Source: Deltaproteobacteria bacterium (GTDB taxonomy: Bacteria > Desulfobacterota > Desulfarculia > Adiutricales > Adiutricaceae). From it: a stretch of 37,802 nucleotides of DNA. This document shows, in pieces, positions 24,927 to 33,702 of the stretch (positions are counted from its first letter, which is position 1; each line of letters opens with the position of its first letter). Both the position numbers and the translations under genes were made by a program. The stretch covers positions 1-37,802 of the forward strand of contig JAISMF010000035.1 in assembly GCA_031276865.1 (NCBI GenBank). The letters are read 5' to 3'. Under the pieces are notes generated by a model that worked only from the letters and a program-made list of their open reading frames with translations, ran no database searches and had not been told where the DNA came from.

Positions 24927-26813
24927 ATGGACGCGGAAATTCTGGCGAACAGAGACCTGGAAAGGCCCCGGGACACTCCTGGAAAACCGGTCATGCGACG
25001 GACGGTAAGCGAGGGGCCCGGGGAGAGTCCGACTTTCGGGTCGGCCCTGCTCCTGGGGCTCGCCATAATGGTCATCCTCGGCCTCATCTCCAAACACCTG
25101 GGTTCGCTCCCCTTCGTCTTCTCCGTGCTCCTGGTCATAGCGGCCGCCATCCCCATCTACGTCTCGCTTTCCTACTTCGACTCGGTCAAAGACGCCCTCA
25201 TGTATCAGAATCTGGACAAGAAGGGCTTTATCTACCGATTTCTCCGCCGGCGCCTGCTTTCCAACGTCTTTTCGGCCGCGCTCTCCGTCTTTCTGGCCTG
25301 CGGCCTTCTTTTGAATCTAGCCACCTTGAAACGCGTGGAATGGCCTTTCGTCTATCTCGCCCTGCCCGTCCAACTCGTCGTCTTCTCGATTTTCCACCGC
25401 CTCACCAGAAAAGAGCTCTCGCCCTGGCACTTAAGCCCCTACTTCAGCTCCGCCGCGGCCTCCTGGTTTTCGCCTTTCCTCATGATCCTGATCTACACCT
25501 TCGGCATGAGCTACATATCGGGGGCGGCGCCCCACCTAAGCCCCTCCGAGGCCGTTTCCAGCCAGGCCGAACTTTTTCCGGCGGCCGCATCCGGGATTCT
25601 CCATTCCTTGAACCAATGGTACGCCCTGGTGGGGGGCGGCCGCGACTTCGCCCTGGGGCTCGCCCAGCCCTTAAGCTTCCCAGCCTGGTTTTTCCTGAAC
25701 CTCCTTTTCACCGGCACCCTGTTTTTCAGCGTGAGCTCCCTTTTGCGCCTGGTCACCATCCCCGGAAACGATCTAAGGCGCGTCTCCGGCCGCACCGCCA
25801 TGAAGGCCGAAAAAAGCTCATTTTTCCAGTTCTTCCTCGCCGCCGTCCTGCCCGTTCTTCTTATCGGCCTCCTCTTTTTCATCTCCTCTTTAAAGCTGGA
25901 GCTTGTCTTCTCCGGAGAGACCGGTCGGAAGATAGACCGCTTCATGGAAAGCTTCAACGTCTATCTGGTGATGATTGACGGGGAATATTACGACTCCGGG
26001 ATCCTAAAGGCCTTGGCCGACGAGAACATAAGCATCGCGGAAACCGTGAACGGACTGAAAGCGGAGCTGAAAACCGAGGTGGACAAGGTCTTCGACGGCT
26101 ACCAGGCCAACGTGGACTCCTACTTGGACTGGTACTACTCCCTACCGGCCGAGTACGGGCGCCTTCTGACCCTGGTTTTGGGGGAGATCGAGGAGTACAT
26201 GGCCTACAACCTATCCTCGCGTCTATCGAGCGGCGTGGACGCCAGCGGCATCGCCAGGATCCTCGCCCGCCTGAACGGGCTATCCTCCTCGGTGAACCTG
26301 GATCTCCTCAAAGAACGCTACCGCTACACCGGACCCGTGAACGTCAAACCCGCCCTGGTTCTGGACTCTAAAAAATTCAACCCGGGTGAGACCGCGCCCA
26401 TCTTCATCCCCTACCAGTTGCGCCGCGTCATCTCGGCCACCGCCGGACTAACCGCCGGTCTGGCCGCCGGAGTGCTGGTTAAAAGACTGGTGGAGAAAAT
26501 AGTGAGCAAAATAATCTTCAAAATGGCCGCCAAGGCCTTGGCGAAAGGGGCCGCGACCCGGGGGGCCGCTTACGGCACGTCGGCGGCGGCGGGCTCCCTC
26601 ACCGGCGCCGCCGTCGGCTCGGTGGTGCCAGGACTTGGGACCGGAGTGGGCGCGGCGATAGGGGGCCTCGTGGGCGTGGGAACGGCCTTTCTGGCGGATA
26701 AAATCATAATCGAGCTGGAAGAGACCATAAGCCGCGACGAGTTCAAAACCAACATCCTTAACTCCATCAAAGAGCAGCGCCGGCAGATTCACCAGCTGAT
26801 AGACGCGTTTTAA
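24927..26813 (+). CDS. Multi-pass membrane protein with helical periplasmic/cytoplasmic domain and glycine-zipper tail
   Basis: 628 residues, family not recognised. Membrane segments at about 37-57, 61-81, 112-134, 139-156, 180-200, 251-273 and 299-320. Residues 322-495 are soluble and mostly helical, with EVDKVFDGYQANVDSYLDWYY as the most distinctive stretch. Then come another hydrophobic segment (about 501-520), a basic amphipathic region, and a Gly/Ala-rich part (about 550-590, with repeated GxxxG such as GLGTGVGAAIGGLVGVG) of the glycine-zipper type, which can insert into membranes. The tail is charged and helical. The start is not certain: a strong site GGAGGGAGG lies about 33 bases before the ATG, too far for it, and no ATG, GTG or TTG in frame fits it. 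Base composition is like the chromosomal genes. Function unknown; large-pore or envelope-stress roles would be guesses. Confidence 0.8.
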   Translation: MDAEILANRDLERPRDTPGKPVMRRTVSEGPGESPTFGSALLLGLAIMVILGLISKHLGSLPFVFSVLLVIAAAIPIYVSLSYFDSVKDALMYQNLDKKGFIYRFLRRRLLSNVFSAALSVFLACGLLLNLATLKRVEWPFVYLALPVQLVVFSIFHRLTRKELSPWHLSPYFSSAAASWFSPFLMILIYTFGMSYISGAAPHLSPSEAVSSQAELFPAAASGILHSLNQWYALVGGGRDFALGLAQPLSFPAWFFLNLLFTGTLFFSVSSLLRLVTIPGNDLRRVSGRTAMKAEKSSFFQFFLAAVLPVLLIGLLFFISSLKLELVFSGETGRKIDRFMESFNVYLVMIDGEYYDSGILKALADENISIAETVNGLKAELKTEVDKVFDGYQANVDSYLDWYYSLPAEYGRLLTLVLGEIEEYMAYNLSSRLSSGVDASGIARILARLNGLSSSVNLDLLKERYRYTGPVNVKPALVLDSKKFNPGETAPIFIPYQLRRVISATAGLTAGLAAGVLVKRLVEKIVSKIIFKMAAKALAKGAATRGAAYGTSAAAGSLTGAAVGSVVPGLGTGVGAAIGGLVGVGTAFLADKIIIELEETISRDEFKTNILNSIKEQRRQIHQLIDAF

Positions 26814-27225
26814 TTCACCGGCGCATAGGGAAGATGATTTCCGGGGCCCTTTGGTTTTTCCGGATCTAAGGAGTAGGTATCCCCTCCCGGGGACGTCGCT
26901 CTTCTCTCCCGGCCGCCTTTTAGCCGCGGGATTGGTAAATCAATCGGTTTTCACAAATTTTCGGAGCTTGTTCGTTTCGCTTTGTAAGGATCGGGGAAAA
27001 GGCGGAAGCCGAGGCCTAAAGGAGAGGCGAACACGGACGGAGCGTCCTGGAAAAACGGGGTAGGATTAGCGTAAATCCTTTCTTTCCCCAAAGCGACCGG
27101 AATTAATTCAACCGAGTTAAGGCTCTTATTTCTTATTACAATAATTCCGCTTTCATATTCCACGAAGACGACGCCCCTAAAAAAATCACCAGCCGTTCAA
27201 AACAATCGGAAATGTGAGGAATAAA
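26814..27225. other. Intergenic region
   Basis: No gene seen. The right end (27216-27225) holds GAGG, the ribosome site of the broken WG-repeat gene. Open frames in the region are short and without motif. Confidence 0.5.
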
Positions 27226-27612
27226 GTGAAAACAGATAAAGACTACCGGGACAGATTCCTGGTGGCCTCAGTAGACGGTGTGAAATGCGGCGTAATCGAC
27301 ATGGAAGATAAATGGGTCGTCGAGCCTAAATTCGTTATAATTACGGAACGCGAAATTAGGTTACTCCGCATCGAAAGACGGTAAAATAATTCGGCGTCAT
27401 CGGCGAAAACGGAAAATGGATGGTGGCTCCAAAATTTAACAACGACCTGATTTTCAGAGACGGCGTAGCCTTCCTAAGAATAGAGATAATTACGGAATCA
27501 TAGACCAAACAGGCGCCTGGCTGGTGAAGCCTGATTTTAAAGAGATAAACGCCTGCTACTAAAACGAGCTTTTTCTGGTTAAAAAAAACGACAAAATAGG
27601 AATTATAAATAT
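27226..27612 (+). pseudogene. WG-repeat protein gene, broken
   Basis: Starts at a GTG (27226) with GAGG six bases upstream. The first repeat reads CGVIDMEDKWVVEPKF, typical of the WG (KWG) beta-repeat. After a stop at about 27382 the next repeat continues in another frame as GVIGENGKWMVAPKFNND, then DGVAFLR; a further shift leads to NYGIIDQTGAWLVKPDFKEI, a TAA at 27560-27562, and the start of a fourth repeat, LVKKNDKIGIINI. At least two frameshifts and two stops. WG-repeat proteins are solenoids thought to bind proteins or cell surfaces; none is made from this remnant. Confidence 0.8.
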
Positions 27613-28306
27613 AAGTCGATCATATAATGCTGCCACCACGAACATCCTCACCGCCGCCTCCTTCCAATAAGGACGGAAAGGGCGCCTAGGCGGCTGAAAA
27701 ACCTTCCAAACACCGCCAAGGGCGTCGGAGAGCTAAACGAAGGCTCAAGTCTCCAGATACTTCAAGAAGCGATCTGGCGCCCGACCTGGCCGCCCTACAA
27801 CCTCAACCGAAAAAGAGGCGGCTCGGACTACAAAAGCGCCAGCCAGAACGGGAAATTGAAGGCGGGGCTTTTCAGGAAGTCTGGAGTCGGGGAGCGTGGA
27901 GCAAACTGAAGTTTCAGGGCTTCAAGGCGCGGCGCCGACGAAATAAGCCCTTCCCGGAACCGTTTCCAATGGAGGGAGGGTGGATCCGTCCCTTTTTTCA
28001 AGCCGCTTTTGAGGTTTTTTTTTGGAAAATGGCCAAAGACCCGCGTATTCTTAAGCAAGCAAGCGGGAATCCGCGCCTCGCGGCCTGTTTACAGGGGGCT
28101 ATACTTCGGGGAAACGTCAGGATCGTGCTCAGGTCGGGGTCAGCCGCCACCCCCCTCCCGCATGGCGGCCGTCACACGATGTTCGCTACCCCCCCGTGAA
28201 CGGATACCCAAAATATTGGATATAAACTCCCTCTGGACAAAAACTAAAGTCTCAGGTATTATTTTTTTGTCGTTTCAACACCCGCTCAGCGCTCAAGGAT
28301 TTTAGC
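27613..28306. other. Region without recognisable gene, probably decayed
   Basis: Open stretches with protein-like composition appear in more than one frame between 27700 and 28200 but have no start with a ribosome site and no motif I recognise. It could be the 3' part of the broken WG gene or another dead gene. AAGGAT at 28295 is the ribosome site of the next broken gene. Confidence 0.4.
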
Positions 28307-30035
28307 GTGCTAAAAAATATTCCAAAAATAACCCAATCATTTACTCGAGTTATCAAAGAAAACATGATTTACGCTGATAAAACCGAGTATATATAATTTG
28401 CTTAATAAGCATCTAGTTTGTTTTCTTTGTCGTCCCAGGCGTTTCGGTAAATCTCTCCTTGTTAGCACTATTAAGTCTCTGTTTTCCGGTGAAAGGGATC
28501 TTTTTAAAGGGTTATGGATTGATTCCTCGGATTACACTTTTCAAAAGCATCCGGTCATCCACCTCAGCATGGATTACTCTGAAACATCAGAGCCAGGCAT
28601 GCTAAAAAAACAATTATTACATAGTCTTCAGAAAATAGCCAAGCCTGAAGGTATTTCGATTTCGGATTTGACTCTAGACGTCGCGCTTAGCGACCTTGTG
28701 GAAGGTCTGTACGACAAATACAATAATTTTAAATCAACCGCGGGGAAAGACCAGGATATACAAGAACCAGTTCGGAGAGTTGTCATTTTGATCGACGAGT
28801 ATGACGCCCCTATCATTGATAATATTGACAACCCCGAGATGGTCACGGCCAACCAGGAAACGCTCCACGATTTTTACCGCGGCTTTAAGAAGCTTGACGA
28901 TTATATTCATTTTATCTTTGTAACCGGCGTCTCGCAAGCGGGTTGAGCGGCTCTAGGTCAGACCACCAACAACATTGTTGACATATCCCTTAGGCCGGAG
29001 TACGCTGGAATCCGCGGTTTTACCTTTCAGGACTTGGACTCTCTCTTTGCCGATCGTTATGATGAAACTCTTAACGAAATCATAGCGACGGAACAAATGG
29101 AGCCAGAATCCACAGTCGCCGATCTTAGGAAGGAAATACTAAATTGGTATGATGGATATGTTTTTGACGGGAGAACCACTTTTGATGAAACCACGTCAGA
29201 CAAGACGACCAGAGTTTTAAACCCCTTTTCCATCGTTAATTTTTTCGATGAAACAATTTTTAAAGACTACTGGCTCCAGGCCGTACCGCCATCTTTTCTA
29301 ACAACAATCATCGCGAACAACCTTGAATTTTTTAATTTTAACCCGCCGCTCAGAGTTCCAAAAGATTACTTAAGCGCGTTTATCACATTCGATGTCTCTC
29401 CAATTCCTATTTTATTTCAAACAGGTTATCTAACTTTGAACGGAGTTTTTTTAAAAAATAAGAAGGAACCTTACACTCTTAAAATCCCGAATATGGAAGT
29501 AGAACGCGGCTACCCCATTGCTTTCTATCAAGCGTATTTCGGCCCTACGGATATTAATGAATTAATTTCAACCGGGAAAATATTTAGGACCGCCGTCCTC
29601 AAACGCGACGCCGCCGCAATCGAGAAACTCCTTGAAACCTCCCTAGCTAAATTATCCTCCGAACGACATATACCAATGGAACAATACTATCATTCCGTCA
29701 TTCAAGCTTTTATTAACGGAATGGGTATCGACGCCGGATCTCAGGTGTCGTCATTCATGGGAAAATCGGATCTTGATTTGGTTTTTTCCGACAATGTTAA
29801 CGTGATTATTGAAGTTAAATTCGAAAAGGAACCCTTGAATTCCTCTGATTTGACAATTGAGGATAAGCGCAGAAAGGCCCGGAGCTTAGCCCAGAAAGCC
29901 TTGGAACAGATTTTTGAAAAAGAGCGCTCCAAACATTATTTTATGGAAGAGAAAGAGGTGGTTGAACTAGGTTTAGGAGTTTTCGGCCGTTCAAAAGTAG
30001 GGGTTCTCATGAGGGACGGAAAAAACTTTCGCTGA
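28307..30035 (+). pseudogene. AAA-ATPase_like/PD-(D/E)XK nuclease gene, broken
   Basis: Begins at GTG 28307 (AAGGAT eight bases upstream) as LKNIPKITQSFTRVIKENMI, then YADKTEYI, which is the standard opening of the PF09820-type family. At about 28395, in TATATA, the frame shifts. It continues as LLNKHLVCFLCRPRRFGKS (P-loop), VVILIDEYDAPI (Walker B) and FVTGVSQAG, where TGA at 28944-28946 stands in place of a residue. The frame resumes with ALGQTTNNIVDISL and runs to 30035, including the nuclease core GKSDLDLVF...VIIEVKF and a helical end. The family differs from the first broken ATPase gene at 11644. With only two lesions it seems a younger loss. Members are numerous in host-associated anaerobes; role unproven. 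Confidence 0.88.
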
Positions 30036-30297
30036 CCGAGGCGGTATTTAAAAGTTTTAAACCACCTTGAAACGAAATCAGCCCAAAACGCGGTGAAAAT
30101 CATAAGGATTCAATATTAGAAATCGCCTAGTATAAGGCCAGTGACTCTGACCGACGATATTCCAACTTTTATCCGCCGCAATGATAGTCAACAGTCTTAT
30201 GCGAGCTTTTTGGGTTGGCCATGAAAAAGCTAAAAACCATGAACCTTAAATTTTAAAAGGGTTTAGGGCTTTTTTGGATTAAAATGGAAAACTAGCG

Positions 30298-30373
30298 TGG
30301 TGGGCGGTAAAGGATTCGAACCTTCGACCTCCGGCTTGTAAAACCGACACTCTAGCCGCTGAGTTAACCGCCC
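30298..30373 (-). tRNA. tRNA-Val(TAC), CCA encoded
   Basis: A 76-base cloverleaf. Acceptor stem GGGCGGT/ACCGCCC is perfect, discriminator base A, CCA encoded in the DNA. D-arm ACTC...GAGT, anticodon stem TCGGT/GCCGG with two G-U pairs, loop TTTACAA giving anticodon TAC, variable region AGGTC, T-arm GAAGG-TTCGAAT-CCTTT. It reads valine codons of the GTA/GTG type. A promoter lies upstream at 30407-30435. The 3' end faces the broken ATPase gene; no copy of the tRNA end is seen in the window. Confidence 0.95.
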
Positions 30374-30406
30374 GAAAACCAGGAAAGCCCAAAAGGCGCC
30401 GCCGTT

Positions 30407-30435
30407 ATGCTAGCACAGAGCCTAAGTTAATTCAA
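30407..30435 (-). promoter_or_regulatory. Sigma-70 type promoter of tRNA-Val
   Basis: On the minus strand TTGAAT, a 17-base spacer, and TAGCAT, ending about 34 bases before the tRNA 5' end. Both hexamers match four of six consensus bases, and a GC-rich stretch follows the -10 as is usual for stable-RNA promoters. Confidence 0.6.
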
Positions 30436-30899
30436 GATCGCTCTAAAATTATCAAACTTTATTAAGAATATAATTATAATTATATATGATTCTAAATCCC
30501 TTTCCGCGCGAGCGCTGGAAGTTGAAAACTCCGGTGCCGCCGGTGAAAAGAGAGGCGGATTCGACTAGAAAATTCGTCCGCTACGCTCTTCCGGCTCTTT
30601 CTCCTGGCCACCGCGGAGCGTATTTTTCCAGTTCCCGATGATTTTTAAGCCGTCAAGGCGGCGGCCGGGAAAAAGACCACCACCCCGTTTAAGACGCGTT
30701 TCTTTTTCATCAAACGGCGCCAAATGACGTTTCAATCACCTGTCATTTAATTTCATCGTCGTCTTCCGGCCTCCACCGCGGCTAGGAACGCGCGCCACGA
30801 ACCGCTTATCTTGTTTTGGAGAGACGCTTAAGCTGTTTCAGCTCGCCCATCAATCTAAGGCCGCGTAAAGCGAAGGCGCGGTTTCGTAAATATTCCGTT
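30436..30899. other. Intergenic region
   Basis: No gene seen. 30460-30495 is AT-rich. It lies upstream of the tRNA and downstream of the racemase gene; no clear terminator found. Confidence 0.5.
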
Positions 30900-32201
30900 T
30901 CAAAGCTTTATCACGACCGCCACCGCGTCGGGGAGGACCGTCACCGGAGCGTCGGGGTCTCCCGTGAGGGAGTCGGCGACCTCAAGCGCCTCCGTTAAGC
31001 TTTCCATCTTCCTCATCCCCAGCGCCGCCACCTCGTTTTCGGGGGCGCCGGTCACCATAAGCACCCTCCGCCTCCGGAGAATGGAGGCGGTTAGCTGGAT
31101 CACCCACTGATCCGGGATGGTCTCATCCCTTTTACGGCTTTCTATATCCGCGATTAAGGCGTCAAGAGAGGTGGCGTTTATAAAGCTGTCCAGAAACGAT
31201 CGCGAACCGTGCCCGTCCCGGCATTCGTTCACCGCGACGATCACCCCTCCCTCGGCGCAGACGAGATCGGCCTGCATGATGGATTTGGTGGACTGGTAGA
31301 TGTTTTGATCCAGCGGGTAGCCTCCGTTGGAGGTGACGACCACGGGGGAAACCACTCCCTTCACCGCGGAATCGTTTAACACGCGCGCGCATCCCTTTAA
31401 ATGCGCCGCCTCCACGTCTCCGGCGAAAGCGGCTGAGACGCGCTTGTCCTCCGAAAGCGTCACGTTCAGGATGAAGGCCAGATTGACCTTCCTGGCCGCG
31501 AACAGCATATCCTCCTGGAAGGGGTTGCCGTCTAAAGATCCGGGCCTGGCTTTGGGGTGGACGGTGAACTCGGCGTTGTGGCTGGCCAGGACCGTTTCCA
31601 AGGCCGCGATCCCCGGAAGCACGCTTTTTCGTCCGCCGCTGAACCCGGCGAACTGATGGGGTTCGATGAAGCCGTCCGCCACCAGGAGATCGGTTTCCAC
31701 CGCCAGCCTGTTCAGCCGCAGTTCGCCTCCCGAGGGAAGGAGTCCCAGAGAAACCAAAGAGGCCTCGTCCATGGGATCGTGGTTTATTATCCGCTCCCGA
31801 AAAACTAGCTCCTCTCCGAATTTCTTGATCATCTCCTCTTTGGTCGAAGCCCGGTGGCAGCCGACGCCTATGAGAACGGCGACGTCGATTTCGGGAGACG
31901 CCTCGCGCATTTCCTTTAAAAGGAGGGGGATGGTGAGGCGGCTCGGAACCGGGCGGGTGTGATCCGAGGTGATTATCACCGCCGACTTTTTATTCCGGGC
32001 GAGCTCTCTTAAGGGAGGCGAAGCTATCGGATTTTTCAGGGCCTCCAAAAGAATATCCGTTTCGTCCCTCAAGGGTCCGCCTTCCCTCTTTTCCGGGCTC
32101 AGAATATGAAGAGGCCTTCCGGACGAGAGCTCCGCCGTCTGAAAACCCGCGCCGTAAGGGACGGTTATGGTCCGGAATCCTTTTTTCATACTATCCAACA
32201 T
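30900..32201 (-). CDS. LarA-family nickel-dependent 2-hydroxyacid racemase
   Basis: 433 residues. It has the full active site of Lactobacillus plantarum LarA at a constant offset of +8: Asp80 and Arg83 in SDHTRPVP, His116 in GVGCHRAS (LarA His108), His182 in EPHQFAGFSGG (His174), Lys192 (Lys184, covalent site of the nickel-pincer nucleotide) and His208 (His200, nickel ligand). So it should bind the NPN cofactor and racemise a 2-hydroxyacid; lactate is the founding substrate, but homologues act on other hydroxyacids. The genes for cofactor synthesis (larB, larC, larE) are not in the window. Start: the first ATG is used; an ATG four codons later is possible, with no better site. It lies last in a minus-strand set after a symporter and an Ldh-type dehydrogenase, consistent with converting the imported enantiomer into the one that is oxidised. 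Confidence 0.88.
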   Translation of the reverse strand: MLDSMKKGFRTITVPYGAGFQTAELSSGRPLHILSPEKREGGPLRDETDILLEALKNPIASPPLRELARNKKSAVIITSDHTRPVPSRLTIPLLLKEMREASPEIDVAVLIGVGCHRASTKEEMIKKFGEELVFRERIINHDPMDEASLVSLGLLPSGGELRLNRLAVETDLLVADGFIEPHQFAGFSGGRKSVLPGIAALETVLASHNAEFTVHPKARPGSLDGNPFQEDMLFAARKVNLAFILNVTLSEDKRVSAAFAGDVEAAHLKGCARVLNDSAVKGVVSPVVVTSNGGYPLDQNIYQSTKSIMQADLVCAEGGVIVAVNECRDGHGSRSFLDSFINATSLDALIADIESRKRDETIPDQWVIQLTASILRRRRVLMVTGAPENEVAALGMRKMESLTEALEVADSLTGDPDAPVTVLPDAVAVVIKL

Positions 32202-32459
32202 GCGTGATGGAAACCCGCCGCGAAGGGGCCGGAAAAAGCGTCTTGAAACTCCGATTTTTCTTTACTCCGCCCTTTTTTCGCAGGCGTGTTTTCCGGCCCG
32301 CCATCGTTTATCGGGATCTTACCGGCTCTTTAAAAACTCTAGCCGGAAGTTAAGGGGCGAACTTAAGCGCGGCGGTTTTTTTCAAAGGCAGGCGGAAAAT
32401 ATCCAAGGGATGGGGAAAAGCCCCCGGGATGCGGCGTAAATAATTCGGACCCCGCCGCT

Positions 32460-33545
32460 TTAGAGCCAGTCCACCGGTCCGATCCCGTATTCCGCCGCGA
32501 GCTTTTTCAAATAACCCCTGGTCGCCTCGTCTAGGAACACTCCCGAGCGCAGGGATTCCTCCCGGGCCTCGGCCTCCTTTTCCCCGGGTATGTAGATCCT
32601 ATCCCGGCCCTCGGCCTTGCTGCTTTCCCTAATCGAGGCGAGTATGGCCCCCACGGAGGCCTTGAGCTCGGCGGGTTCGCCGAAGAGATCCAGGCGCGCG
32701 GCGGAAAAAAAGTGGGTTATCCCCCCGTTTCCCCCTTTGGGGTAGGTGTTCAAGCTGCTCGCTCCCAAAGAGAGTCCGGAGCAGAGAAGCTCCACCAGAA
32801 GGGCCAGTCCGTAGCCCTTGTGACCCCCGGACTCCTCCCCGGCGCCGCCTAAATACAAATGCCCGCCTAAGTTGCTTTCGTAGAAACCCTTTTCAAAGAG
32901 GGTGGCGTCGGTCACCACCCTCCCCAATTCGTCCACCACCCAGCCTTCGGGCATGGGTTTTTTCCGCCGGTCGTAGAGCTCCACCTTGCCGTGGGTGACC
33001 GTGGTGGTGGCCATGTCCAGAAGAAAGATCCTCCCCCCCGCCTCCGGCAGGGCCACGGCTATGGGGTTGGTGCCTAAAATGCGCAGATTCCCGAAGGTGG
33101 GGACCCCGGCTATGTAGGTGTTGGTGAAGGCGGCGCCGATCATATCCTCTTTGGCTATCATTTCGGCCCAATAGCCGGCGATGCCGTAGTGGTTGGAGTC
33201 GCGGACCGCGGCGTGACAGACCCCGGAGGCCCGGGCCTTCTCCACGGCCTTCCGTACGGCGAAGTCGGCCACGTAGCAGCCCACCCCCCCCTTCCCGTCC
33301 ACCACCACCGAGACCGGGGTCTCGTGGGCGATTACGGGCTCGGTCCCCGGGCGGGCGTGCCCCTGGTCTAAATTGGCGCGGTAGAAGGCGAGCCTGGAGA
33401 CCCCGTGGGAGGGGATGCCCCGGGCGTCCGCCTCCACCAAAAGCGTGGCCGTGATCCCGGCCTCGGAGGCGCTGTAGCCGTAGCCCTTCGCCAAAATAGC
33501 GGAGGCGAGCTCCAGCAAATCGTCGTAGGAGGCTTTCCCTGACAT
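32460..33545 (-). CDS. Malate/L-lactate dehydrogenase family oxidoreductase (Ldh_2)
   Basis: 361 residues, full length for the family. Motifs: SHGVSRL near residue 46, RDSNHYGIAGYW at about 115-126 with the catalytic His, LGTNPIAVALP, TTVTHGKVELYDRR, and GGHKGYGLALLVELL. These enzymes use NAD(P) with a fold unrelated to classical lactate dehydrogenases and act on malate, L-lactate, ureidoglycolate, sulfolactate or 2,3-diketogulonate. Ribosome site AAGGTG seven bases before ATG. It lies between a sodium:solute symporter (157 bases upstream) and a LarA-type racemase, so a 2-hydroxyacid is the likely substrate; which one cannot be told from the sequence. Confidence 0.9.
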   Translation of the reverse strand: MSGKASYDDLLELASAILAKGYGYSASEAGITATLLVEADARGIPSHGVSRLAFYRANLDQGHARPGTEPVIAHETPVSVVVDGKGGVGCYVADFAVRKAVEKARASGVCHAAVRDSNHYGIAGYWAEMIAKEDMIGAAFTNTYIAGVPTFGNLRILGTNPIAVALPEAGGRIFLLDMATTTVTHGKVELYDRRKKPMPEGWVVDELGRVVTDATLFEKGFYESNLGGHLYLGGAGEESGGHKGYGLALLVELLCSGLSLGASSLNTYPKGGNGGITHFFSAARLDLFGEPAELKASVGAILASIRESSKAEGRDRIYIPGEKEAEAREESLRSGVFLDEATRGYLKKLAAEYGIGPVDWL

Positions 33546-33702
33546 TCAAACACCTTGATTCGTAGTCGATCGAAGATTCTTAGTCGGTCTAACCGGCGAA
33601 GGCTCCAAAGCCTTTATCGGCCGCGCGGCCTTCCCCGGGACGGACGGTCGGCCGCCCCCGGCGGAAACCCGCCGGATTAAACGAGGGGGGGGGGGAAGGA
33701 CT

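Noticed and set aside
28944-28946. TGA in the ATPase/nuclease gene read as tryptophan or selenocysteine
   Set aside because: The other broken genes carry TAA and TAG as well, this gene also has a frameshift, and intact genes in the window use TGG for Trp.
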